From assembly GCF_905475395.1 (NCBI RefSeq), contig NC_058338.1, positions 45,543,935-45,607,934 on the forward strand: a stretch of DNA of 64,000 nucleotides, in the 5' to 3' direction. This stretch comes from Chrysoperla carnea (Eukaryota; Arthropoda; Insecta; Neuroptera; Chrysopidae). Below the pieces are notes generated by a model. The model ran no database searches. It was not told the origin of the DNA and saw only the letters and a list, made by a program, of their open reading frames with translations. The translations under genes were made by a program, and so were the position numbers. How positions within the stretch are numbered: position 1 is the stretch's first letter; each line of letters starts with the position of its first letter. Shown piece by piece: positions 36,867-47,858 of this stretch.

Positions 36867-39800
36867 TTAAGAAACAATTTCAAAAGGCTTTTTGATAACT
36901 TGTGTTGCTTGTAAACTATGAAGTTTTCCAACTCCAACTGCAACAGTACCGGCAACCTCCCTTCCAGTGTATTTTAACTGACGTCCTATCATATTCTCAA
37001 ATCTTGGTTTAACAAAACTCCAGGCGCCCATGTTTCGATGTTCTTCTTGACTCCAAATAAAAGCTAATAAACATCAGACAAACAAAATTAATAAAATATT
37101 TTGGTTATACCAAATAGAATAACATCAGACATTGCCCAATGGCATTTTAATTAAATATTATTCCGAATTTTATCAGTGAAATACAATTCCTACTTATACT
37201 TACTTTTTGCATTAACGTATTTTTCTAAGACTAATTGCAAATGATAAACAGGGAAAGGGCATAAACTTTCTAAACGAATTATGGCAACGTTATTTAGCTG
37301 CTGAGTCAATCGTTCTCTGTTAAGCTCATAGTAATGTTTCCCGCTAACTAAGATTACTTTTTTAACATTTGCAGGATTTGCCAGTGGATCGTCTAAAATT
37401 AAAAAATTACAAAATTATTTGAATAATTAGATTTATTAAAGGCATAACAAAATTTACCAAGTACTGGTTGAAAACTAGAACCAGGACCCATTTCTGATAG
37501 CGAAGATGTAGCATTCGATAAACGTAATAAAATTTTTGGAGAAATTACAATTAATGGCTTCCTATAATTTGGAATTATCTAGAAATAAATATAAAATTAA
37601 TATTTTATAAAAAGATTCGAAAAAATTTTCACATTACTTGTCTACGTAAAAGATGAAAATACTGAGCTGGTGTTGTTGGATTAACAACATGCATATTGAC
37701 ATCATCACCATCTGGTGATGTTTCTGATGAATCAGTCAATTGTAAAAATCGTTCCATTCTGCTTGATGAATGCTCTGGTCCAGCTCCATCATATCCGTGC
37801 GGTAATAACATCACTAAACCACTGGACGTCAACCATTTAACTGGAAGATTATTACAAAAACGTGAACTTTGTTAGGTAATTTTGAAAAATCTCTGGGCGT
37901 ATGAATATGGCTTTTCCTCATTATTATTAAGTACTAGCTACACCCCGCGGTGTTACCCGCGATTAAAAAAGAGTGGTGTTACACACGATTAAAAGAGATG
38001 TTAAAAGTTGACGAGGTAAAATATAAATTTGGTTAATTTTCCAACCGTCTTTTGATGCGGCTTATCTCCAACAAGTTTTTTGATCTTGTTGATACATGTG
38101 AGGTCGTAAACGTCCCTTTCACCTGAGCCTATATTGCCTTGGAAAGGTGCTTCGTAGTTTATCGAATCAATGAGTGGGTACGACAAGCCCACCTTGCTTA
38201 CGGACTTTTTACGCAGGACATTCGATAGACTATTTGCATAACCACAGTTAGATCGCTTAACTGTTCGATTGAAACAGTCAGTTTCACAGTTGATGCCCCT
38301 TACTTTATCTGGAATATCAGACAGTAACTCAAGATTTAAAATAATCTAAAAAGTTCTTACGTTCTCCTGATGTAACAAAAGTATCAATAATAATTTGAGC
38401 ACCATTAAAAAAATCACCAAATTGAGCTTCCCAGATAATTAAGTTATTTGGATTATCAATGCTCATACCATATTCATAACCAAGCACAGCTTCTTCAGAT
38501 AAAATACTATTTGCAATCTAGAATTTAAAAATTTTGAATAGTTTAACAAATATTTCTTCATACTGTAAATTACATTTGTTACTAGATTTACCTCAAGAAA
38601 ACCTTGTCCTTTCATTTCTAATTCGTTCAATGGAATGTGAATTTTATTAGTTTGTTGATCTACAAACATTGCATGACGATGTGAAAATGTACCGCGTCCA
38701 ACATCTTGGCCACTAATTCGAATATTGTGACCTAGAAAATGATTTTTTATTTCTAAAAACGTATTAAATTTTACCAGGATACGGAAACTCGCAATATAAA
38801 ATTTAATAGCAAAGTCTTTACTTCTCAACACAAAATTGGAATGACAATCTTACGTAAAAAGAGCTAATGTTTTAATTTTTATTGTCGAATGTCGGACAAA
38901 ATGGTTCTTTGCATTTATTATGCCGTTTTTGTCAGACCAAATGCTCTTCTTATTTGGATATCGGCCTAAACGTATATTAATCAATTTTTATCTTGGGACG
39001 AAATTAAAAATTTAGTTTCGCTAATTCCCAGCAAATTTTTTCAAAAAATAGCTTCTCAACCAGATCGCTAGTAAACATGGTATGGTTGTTTAATTTACAT
39101 CTTGGTATATTACATCCCCCATGAGTATGAGAGAGTACGTATGTATACATTAGCCAATGCGTACAAAAAAGACGTGTTATAGGCATGTTTTCTTGTTATG
39201 AGTTGAATGTAGCTTCAATAAGCGATAAGTTGTACACAGCATAATCAGCAGCAGTAGAACCATCGTACAGCTTAAAGGAAATCGAAGCTACAACACTTGC
39301 AAAAAACATATAACACCTCTTTCTTACACGCTTAACGTATGTACTCTGTCATACTCGTGGGAGATGCCTATGTCAAGATGTAAATTAAACACATGGTATA
39401 ATTATACATCATTACCTTGATATAGTAAAGAACCAAATGCCAAAGCTTCCGCTGTTGCCCAATCAATTTTTTGACCTTCGACTATTTTAGAAATCCTAGG
39501 TGAAACGTGAGTTTTGACTAAATGTGGATGAATGTTCTGGAATTTTTAGTTTTATAAATTTATTTTTTTAGATATTTAGAATCTTTAGATATTTAATTTT
39601 TTTTATTCTTACAAATTCAATAGGATAATTTACACTACGAAATCCAACATATTTCAAAATATCCAATGGAACACCAGTATCCCACATAGAAACTGAAGCT
39701 GGAGCTTGACTAAATCCTGCCCATTGCTTTTTAAAACATGGATCCTAAAATATATAATTTTTAACATTTTATTTTGCAAAGAACTTTATCTTTGGACTTT

Positions 39801-42800
39801 CATACCTCAGGTACATAATTTTCAATACTTTTTAATGATTCATTTAAAAATGTTGTACGTTCCGTGACAATTTTCTCAATTTCCAAATCAGTTATTAAAT
39901 TTTCACTTTTTAATTGGTCTGCGTACAAATTTGGCACTGTTCTAGAAAAAGCCAACCATAGTATACATTTAATTGATAATTCTTAGGTAGAAAGATATTA
40001 AACTTACTCCATTGATCGAATAAGACTATATTGTATTGGATTTGTAAATGTTGGGTCATCCAATTCATTATGCCCCCATTTTCGATAACAATTCATATCA
40101 ACAAAAATATCTTTTCTAAATTTTCTTTGATATTCAAAAGCAATCCGCGTTGCATGAACAACTTCCTAAATAAAAAAAATTATTTGTTTCAATTATAAAA
40201 TGGTCAATACTTTCCCCAAATTTAGCGACAGAACAATTAGAATTAACACATTCGTTATTCTTGATATTGATACTAATATTCAACCCCATATCTCAACTAA
40301 TGATCTGGGAACATCTTATCAATAACTACTTACTTCTGGGTGAAGACCATTAACATGAATAACTGGAGCGGATATGATTTTCGCTAAATCTGTACAATAT
40401 TTGGTAGACCGACCCCTATCTGGAGGTGTTGTAAAACCAATTTGATTATTCACAACCAAGTGTATAGTGCCACCAATTTCAAAATGTGGGACTTGCGATA
40501 AAACTAAACATTCTTGATCGATACCCTGACCAATATATGCTGCATCTCCATGAACCTATACAGCCATCAGAAGTTATCTGGGGTGAGTACACTAAGCTAA
40601 TATGTAGTGTAAAATCATGGTAAGCAAAAATATCAAACCTGAACATTTAAAATTCGATCACTAAATTGACCATTACCATCGCCATAACCACCTTCAGCTA
40701 TAGTTAATTGTTTTGAACGTGTTTTACCCATGGAAACGGGATTAACTGCCTCTAAATGTGATGGATTGTATAGCATTGTAATATGGACATTTTTGTTATT
40801 AATACTGAGATCCGCTGACGATACTAATAAAACAATTCGTTGTTTAAATTTCTATTAAAAAATAAATAAAAACATCGAAGGCACGTAGCATATTCCTACA
40901 AGAGTTTACCGTTTACCGAAAGATACATGTAATGAGGGCGTACATTCGTCAGTTGAAACAATGAGAGGGAGGGGGGCTATTCGCTAAATATTGAAGAGTA
41001 ATAGTAGCAGCTGAAGAGAGACGAAGATCAAATTAGTACATTAATGCATGGTGATCCTCGAGATTATAACGGAATCCTTAATTTTATAACAAATGACATT
41101 CCCAATGGTCCTTTAATCTAGCATCAGTGCAATCCCGGATCCAGAGTAAAGCTAAATGGAATTAAGGCTGCCACGCACATTCTTCCCGAGACTCAACATA
41201 ACTTACACATAAAGACTTCACCGTTTTCCCACTGCTACCATTACTATTAAGCCACTCCAGACACATTTTTGGCGAATACGTGGCAACTGAAGTGATTGCT
41301 GATATTCGATGTTTGGCAAATAAATAGCAACTGATAACCAAATAGAATATAATGTAGTTGAGTTGATTGCAATTTAGTATCTGCCCACCAAGAATTTTTA
41401 CAGTTATTACGGTGCCTCGGTCTTTTACCACATACAAATATTCAATTTGCATCCACATTAAGATTCTTTAAAATTTGTTTTTTTTAAAACAACAGTCTTT
41501 TGATAGATTAGCTACCTATCTTAAGCAAGTAAACATAATATATTATTGTTCATTACTTTTGCCATATTTGCCAACAATAAAGAAACTTTGCCAGCAATCA
41601 CGAAAACAAAATCAAAACGGTCAAGTGAAAAGGTGGCGAATAACTTTTTACGACAAATTTTTCTGTATCTAATTAAAAATAAAATTTTAACGTTTACCTA
41701 CGAGCCCTCGTTTAATACGAATTATTTTCGCTTACTTAAATGACTAATAACATCTCCGGTACATTTGAAACGCTCTGGAAAATCAGGTAAACCTCGTAGT
41801 TTACTAAAAATTTTCTCTACTGGCATTTCTAGCAATCCAGTTAATAAGTTTAAACGACCTCTGTGCGGCATTGCCAGCACAACTTCCTCGACTTCGGCTA
41901 AAAAAAATAATTGAATTGTAATTTGTACCAAATTTCTTTCATGTAAATAAAAAATTTGAATTTACATTTTGAGCATAATTTTAGAAACTCATCGAAAAAT
42001 GCGATCATGCTTTCAGCACCTTCGCCTCCGTATCTTTTAAATGAGGCAAATTTTGTTTGTAAAAAATTATCCAATACTTGTGAAGTTAGTAATTGCTTTA
42101 AAATATTTAATTTTTTTTCGTCGTTTATTTGATTTAAATGACGATTTTCCATTTGTTCCGCAAACCATTCAATTTCTTCTTCAGTCTAAAATCATTAAAA
42201 GTATAACCCGTAATTTATCCGTTTCTTCAACCTATTCTACCATGCCTTGTTATTTTCTTCTAGTTCTTAGTAACTTGTCAAACCTATCCGTCTAATTAAC
42301 GAATGGTAGGTCAGACTTTCACCTTAATTGTTTCAGATCAAGTTCGTACATTTCAGTCGAGTCTAAGGCTTATGTCTCATTCTGATTTTGCAGCGTACTA
42401 TACGTTTGATTCCAATCTGGACAATTGGCACTAACACAATGGCTAGTATGTACTTCAACTAGTACCTTTCGCAGTTTTTATCAATGACCCAGATCGGCCT
42501 TACGGCATTTCATACAGCTACAAAATCGTTGAGGGCGGAGGTAGTCTGTCTTCTAATAATTCCGACATGTGATTGCAGCCCCTAACACAGAAGCGGGACT
42601 CTTTGGCGAGTAAGTTCGTAAGTCGTTTCCTTACTTTAGACTACGCAGTATCTCAGTTCTTAATTCTCCCAGTAAATAATTCTGCGTATTTGTCAACCGG
42701 GGAAGAAATTATTTTGCTGGAGCAGATAGTTTTAAGAGCAACTTGACTACCCGGGCAAATATAGCCGCCACGCTCCGATAAACTTACTATTTTCTCCAGA

Positions 42801-44808
42801 TTTACCAATGAGTGTACAACATAAGCAAAACTTAGTTAATATTTAATTGACCACTTGCTTTATTGGCTTTTAAGAATCAAAAAGAAATTTATCTTTCCTT
42901 CTCTCTCACAGTCAATTATCTCATATTCTCAAATGGGCAGTCATAGCCTCATTTTCGTTCAGTAGTTCAACAGTCGGTAAGCTAAGAAGAATTTCTAGGG
43001 GGGCAGTGGGTGTTAGGCCTATTGAAATCAAATGCAATTGTAATTAATTAATTAATTATTTAGAAACGTACTCTGACGAGACACGGAACTTTGAACGTGT
43101 ATCATAACAATGCAGAGGTGAATACATTTTCTTTGTTACAATGCTTAAGTTACTTAAAAATTACCTCCAGATGCATAAACTCAGCTGAAATATGCTTACA
43201 ATAAACATTTTCTAAGTACTGTATAACATTGGATACTTTAACATCATTTTCTGCTTTGGTACTATATAAAAGATTTTTGGTACACACAGAATCATCCAAA
43301 TTGAAACCATATCGTCCTGGATTCAATTCTTTAATTACACTAAAACCAAAATGTAATTAGAATAAGCTAATAAATTTATAAAATTTTTTGAAATGCTTAC
43401 TCATTATTAACTTTATTTAACGCTATGGAATTAATATTTGCTTGGGTATGTCCATATTGTCTATACGCACTTATTAAACGATATAAATTACTATTGTTGA
43501 TTCTGGCATTAATAATGTCTTTCGATACTAAAAAATAAATTAAAATAATTATTTCATCTATCTTCTTGTATTTGGATTCAGTGATCTAAAACAATTTTTG
43601 TTTAATTATTACGGAATTGGATAACGTAAAAGTTGGATTTCACCAAAATCGGTTTTTATACCATGTGTATATGAAATATATCAAGGTATACTAAGTTTAG
43701 TCCCAAATTTTTAACGCTTTTAAACTTTTGGTATAGGTAATCATAAAATTGCCTAATTAGTCCATTTCCGATTGTCTGTCCGTCTGTAAACACGATAACT
43801 CAAAATCGAAAAGAGATATCAAGTTGAAATTTAAGCATGCTTAGGACGTTAAACGTGACGTCGAGTTCGTAAATGAACAACATAGGTCAATTGAGTCTTG
43901 GATCCGTAGGACCTATCTTGTAAACCGTTAGAGGATAACAAAATTATATGTTTGTTTATAGCATATAATATCTTCACTGAGGAAGTGAGAAGATACTTTT
44001 ATTACTTTTCGTGTAAGGGTCGCTATCTTCCTTTACTTACACTTACATGATGTTAAAAACAAACAATTGCCTAATCAACACTGTTTATACATGGTATTTC
44101 AACAGTTAACTCAGTCAATTGTTTGTTTTCACTTGTTCCAAAGTAGGATCTTTGGCTTATATAAAGTACACACAAATTTTTGATGAATGTAAAAAAGTTT
44201 CCTAATAAAATATGTAATTTGTATCACTTGCAACACTTGTATAACAGTGTAAAACGTTTGTGTGTTCTGTATAATATACAAATAGAACATAGACACGAAG
44301 ACATTACACATAATTTGTGTCACTCACATAGAACAATATTGAAAGAGTTTATTACGTCCTAGACCGGATATCTGGAAGACCCGGGTTCAAGTACCGGTTT
44401 CTGAAATGAAAATATAGAATGTGCGTTTTCCATCGAAATGCACAGCTGCACCCTCATATGTTAAGTGGTATAATGTTTAATTTATTACATAATAAAATTT
44501 TTCCAACAATTTTTCGAACAAATTTCCAAAAAAAAGTAATGAAACAAAAAATTAACTCTCTGTAAAAAAAACTGCATAAACTTAGCAGAACATCAACCTC
44601 TTAGATAAGAAACAATAAATTGATATTCTCGAAGCATATTTTTTGCAAACAATATTATTTCTCGATTCTCATATACCTACTTACCTTCAAATTCATTTTT
44701 CGATTTAAAATACTTGTATCCATACACATTATCAGTACGATAAAATCGTATATTATTAAATTTTTTCACTTTATTTAAATTCAATAATAAATTTTTTTTA
44801 AATAACAT
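36867..44808 (-). CDS. DHTKD1: 2-oxoadipate dehydrogenase E1 component DHTKD1, mitochondrial
   Basis: Seventeen exons in transcript order: 44685-44808, 43401-43527, 43165-43339, 41966-42185, 41736-41897, 40639-40823, 40334-40555, 40008-40165, 39806-39941, 39613-39744, 39416-39536, 38592-38731, 38361-38517, 37638-37840, 37458-37578, 37204-37392 and 36867-37063. Together they give 922 aa, close to the ~919 aa of human DHTKD1. The N-terminus ([20 protein letters not shown]) is a basic mitochondrial presequence. Thiamine-diphosphate E1 landmarks are [20 protein letters not shown] (225-234), [19 protein letters not shown] (from 334), NNQIGFTT (from 367), [23 protein letters not shown] and [15 protein letters not shown]. 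The enzyme decarboxylates 2-oxoadipate in lysine and tryptophan breakdown. VYGYKYF near the start and the length favour DHTKD1 over the longer 2-oxoglutarate dehydrogenase. The 3' end faces the P450; AATAAA (minus) lies at 36846-36851. Confidence 0.97.
37926..37990 (+). repeat. Retroposon-tail-like repeat
   Basis: ACTAGCTACACCCCGCGGTG followed by TTACCCGCGATTAAAAAA resembles the ends of arthropod retroposons. It adjoins, in antisense, the coding-like island at 38001-38347, so both may belong to one insertion in DHTKD1 intron 13. Confidence 0.4.
38001..38347 (-). other. Coding-like island of unknown origin in DHTKD1 intron 13
   Basis: Intron 13 (37841-38360) holds an open frame of about 115 codons on the gene's own strand, from just after a stop near 38348 to 38001. 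It has clearly higher GC and balanced amino-acid use, unlike the surrounding intron. Pieces read [56 protein letters not shown] and [20 protein letters not shown]. There is no obvious start or splice sites, and I do not recognise the protein. The neighbouring tail-like repeat suggests the 3' part of a transposon ORF, but a captured host exon is possible. Confidence 0.4.
43657..44136 (+). repeat. Interspersed family copy in DHTKD1 intron 1
   Basis: The left part (43657 to about 43940) carries ATACCATGTGTATATGAAAT, TTAGTCCATTTCCGATTGTC and TTGGATCCGTAGGACCTATC. The right end (about 44043-44136) carries GTATTTCAACAGTTAACTCA and TTGTTTGTTTTCACTTGTT. About 100 bp of unrelated sequence separates the two, and the family centre is lost. 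Confidence 0.65.
44345..44405 (+). repeat. Second tRNA-like fragment
   Basis: CCCGGGTTCAAGTACCGG at about 44380 resembles a polymerase III B box and is preceded by CCTAGACCGGATATCTGGAA. No complete tRNA fold is apparent. It lies in DHTKD1 intron 1 and is probably a SINE or tRNA remnant, if not a chance match. Confidence 0.2.
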
Positions 44809-45100
44809 AATAAATATTAAAAACACTTTTATTATAAACTGTTTTATTAGTATTTATGTATTTTACCACTTAAAATCATGAATTCTAATCAGAATCATAT
44901 GTAATTAAAAAATAATTATTATCAAGTTAAAAAATATATCATTACGAAAATGTTTACTGTTTATTTATGTAAATGAAACATTTATACATATATTGTGTTA
45001 CTATATGATGTCTCAAATCATAATAAAATGTTTTTATAAAGTTTGTTATCATTTTAAAGAATTACAGATAGATATTGAATACATTAATAATGCAATTAGG

Positions 45101-45617
45101 TACGGAAAAATCCGACAATGAGCAGGTTACTGGTGGGTAACCCGGTAGGATATAGTTTAAACTAATTTTTTTTAACAAAGTAATATTGACCGAATTGCTT
45201 CGTAAAAAATTTTATCAGATAATTTGGGTCAAAAGTAATAAAAAATGTTATTCAACATTTTTCTCTAAACCCTCGAATTTTCGAGTAAAAAATTGGTAAA
45301 ATTTAAAAAACGCGATTTTTACGATTTTTATCCCTCAAAAAGTCTATGAAAAAATCAGATTTTTAATATGTATAAAATTTGTATTTGTAGTGTAAAGCTT
45401 ACTCAACAACATAGCGCAAAAATTTTTGTCCTAATTGTATTTTAAGTGCATGATTGTTAATTGTTAAGAGAGCGTGCGAAAAATTAGTTTAAACAATATC
45501 CTAACGAGTTACACACCGGCAACCTGCACTTTTACGTTCAGGAGAATGTTTTAAACGGGATTTTGCAAAAATTTCTCATGAGAAAATTAGTCATACTCAA
45601 TGTCGGATTTTGCCGTA
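45101..45617. mobile_element. 517-bp foldback transposon
   Basis: The outer inverted ends are TACGGAAAAATCCGACAATG (45101) and its counterpart, read inverted, TACGGCAAAATCCGACATTG (to 45617). A second mirrored block follows inside the ends: GCAGGTTACTGGTGGGTAAC with AGGATATAGTTTAAACTAAT on the left, and ATTAGTTTAAACAATATCCT with GTTACACACCGGCAACCTGC on the right. The centre is AT-rich and non-coding. TA at both edges fits a Tc1/mariner-type target site. Confidence 0.7.
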
Positions 45618-46571
45618 TCTAAATACCCAAATATATTTACAAATGAATTTAAATAAATAAATAAAATATATACTGTTTAAAAAGTCGCTATACACTTTGT
45701 CTGAGTTTAATCATGTATCATTAAGTTCAGAATGAGCCTATCTTAGTTTTTTTTTTTTTTTTTTAATGATTTTATTCATTAGAAATAAATAAATAACCGG
45801 TTTTAAAAAAGAAGAAACTTTAAGAATTACAAATTGGCCAGAAATTAAATCCACCGGCACTAGGCTTATACACATGAGGTTGTACAATTTCAGCCACCAG
45901 TGTTGATAGGATGTGGCTTACATTTCTATGCAATACCACAGCTTCTTCTATAAAGACAAATAAGCGCCGCTACGTAGGGGCAGCCAATAAATGAGCAATT
46001 ATTTATGTGTAAGATAAAGACAGTCAAATTACGCTTGTTAGGGTCTTGGTATGTGTAAATAAGACTGCATATTTCAATATTTCAATAGACCAACGCACAT
46101 TTCGTTTTTTATTCAAAAAATTTTGACTTAGTATTGGAAACACCGGCCATATGGCTACTAAGTTGAATTGTTGTTCGATACACAATTCAGTGGTAAAAAT
46201 GGGATTAAGATAAATAAAGGCTTCATTTATTTATTGATCCAAATATACAGCTCATTTAGCTTCTATGGTTAGGATGATCTTACGAGTTCATAATATACGA
46301 ACAAGTACCTACCAACTAAAGAAAGTAATACCATAAGCAGGAGAGTTTTAAAACACTCTATATTTAAATAATGAATACATTAAGAGGTTAAAGATCATTA
46401 TTTTTTTTAAGCTGAATAGCATATAAGTAATTTTATTGAATAAAATCAATGATATTTATATGTATGTGCATTTTATTTGTAAAGCCTTTGATTCGGAGTA
46501 AGCGTAAAAACCAACCTCAGACGACATGAAATTTAGGTAGACATAGACATGGAGTTCATTTGTTCATGTCA

Positions 46572-46804
46572 GTTGATAGCCCAGTCCCAGTCTATGGGAA
46601 AATAGAAATTTAATCACTCTCCTTTCACTAGGAAATCGTTTTCAGGCAGGACCTCTCTGATGGTGCAAAGTTTTTGACCAATTGAAAATTCTAGATTTAG
46701 AATGAAAGAACATGTAATTGTGTTGATGGCCTAGTCCTAGTCTATGGGAAAATAGAAATTTAATCACTCTCCTTTCACTAGGATATCGTTTTCAGACAGT
46801 ACCT
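46572..46804 (+). repeat. Direct duplication of an ~83-bp unit
   Basis: Units at 46572-46653 and 46722-46804 share CAGTC(C)CAGTCTATGGGAAA and AATTTAATCACTCTCCTTTC with very few differences. The second abuts the interspersed repeat copy at 46820. Confidence 0.7.
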
Positions 46805-46819
46805 ATCTTTAAAAATAAT

Positions 46820-47311
46820 GATGATAGGAAAAAAATTCTGTCATAGGTGTTCATAAAATCACCTAATTAGTCCATTTCCGGTTGTCCGTCCGTCCGTCCG
46901 TCTGTGGACACGATAACTCAAAAACGAAAAAAGATATCGAGCTGAAATTTTTACAGCGTACTCAGGACGTAAAAAGTGAGGTCAAGTTCGTAAATGAGCA
47001 TCATAGGTCAATTTGGTCTTGGGTCCGTAGGACCCATCTTGTAAACCGTTAGAGATAGAACAAAAGTTTAAATGTAAAAAATGTTCCAAAAATCAAAATT
47101 TAACAACTTTTGTTTGAAACATTTTTTCGTAAACATCACTGTTTACCCGTGAGGGCGCCAATTAGGCGGAAATTTTATAATATGTACTATACTTGATTAT
47201 CAGTTATGTATGTGTCACATGTTTGTATGTGTAATGTGATAAAGAAATCAACACTGACTATGCATGGTATTTCAACAATTAACTCAGTCAATTGTTTGTT
47301 TTCACTTGTTT
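46820..47311 (+). repeat. Near-complete interspersed family copy
   Basis: Runs from ATAGGTGTTCATAAAATCAC through CCGGTTGTCCGTCCGTCCGT, CTCAGGACGTAAAAAGTGAG, GGGTCCGTAGGACCCATCTT and AAACATCACTGTTTACCCGT to TTGTTTGTTTTCACTTG. Only the extreme left end seen at 8645 and 28685 is missing. It lies ~550 bp before the NitFhit start. Confidence 0.75.
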
Positions 47312-47858
47312 AATATTAATATTATAACATCTTTTGAATAATGAAGTCCTGTTTAATTTACAATTACTTTTGAAGAATTTGTTAAAAAATATTCAAAGAA
47401 CATTCTTGGAATATTAAATTCTTTAGAATTGTCTTTCGATTTCCTTTTATTTTGGAGTTTTTTCAAAGATTAACTTGTTAGTTTGCTAAGAATCTCTGAG
47501 TTCTGATTAAAAAAACTAGACATTTTTAACTTTCGAAGCAGCTGTTTTATAATCGTTTTTCATAATTGGTTCTGATAATCGTTTTTCGAGTATTTTCATC
47601 CCAGATACAGATGTTTGAAATTTTAGACAAATTTTAAGTTTTTAAAAAGAAGCGATTTTTTAAATGGCTAGTGCTTTTAATATTTTTAGTTTTCATGCCT
47701 TTCTCTTCAATTGATTAGTTAGTTTTATTTAGTTATGCTTAAAATATCAAACTAAGAAAAAGAGTATTTAAATCTTATCAAAATCTAAATAAAAATTTCG
47801 TTAAGAGATAAACTATGTATATACGCATATAACAGATGATTAATTAATTTCATACAAA

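Larger units (their letters stand above)
44809..47858. other. Spacer between divergent DHTKD1 and NitFhit
   Basis: The two genes point away from each other across ~3 kb. There is no coding exon here. The spacer holds a 517-bp foldback (45101), a direct duplication (46572) and an interspersed repeat copy (46820). The promoters of both genes must lie here, but no core element stands out in the AT-rich background. Confidence 0.6.

Noticed and set aside
39004-39186. 60-codon minus-strand open frame
   Set aside because: In DHTKD1 intron 11, low similarity to any protein, and not needed to complete the gene, which is closed at 922 aa.
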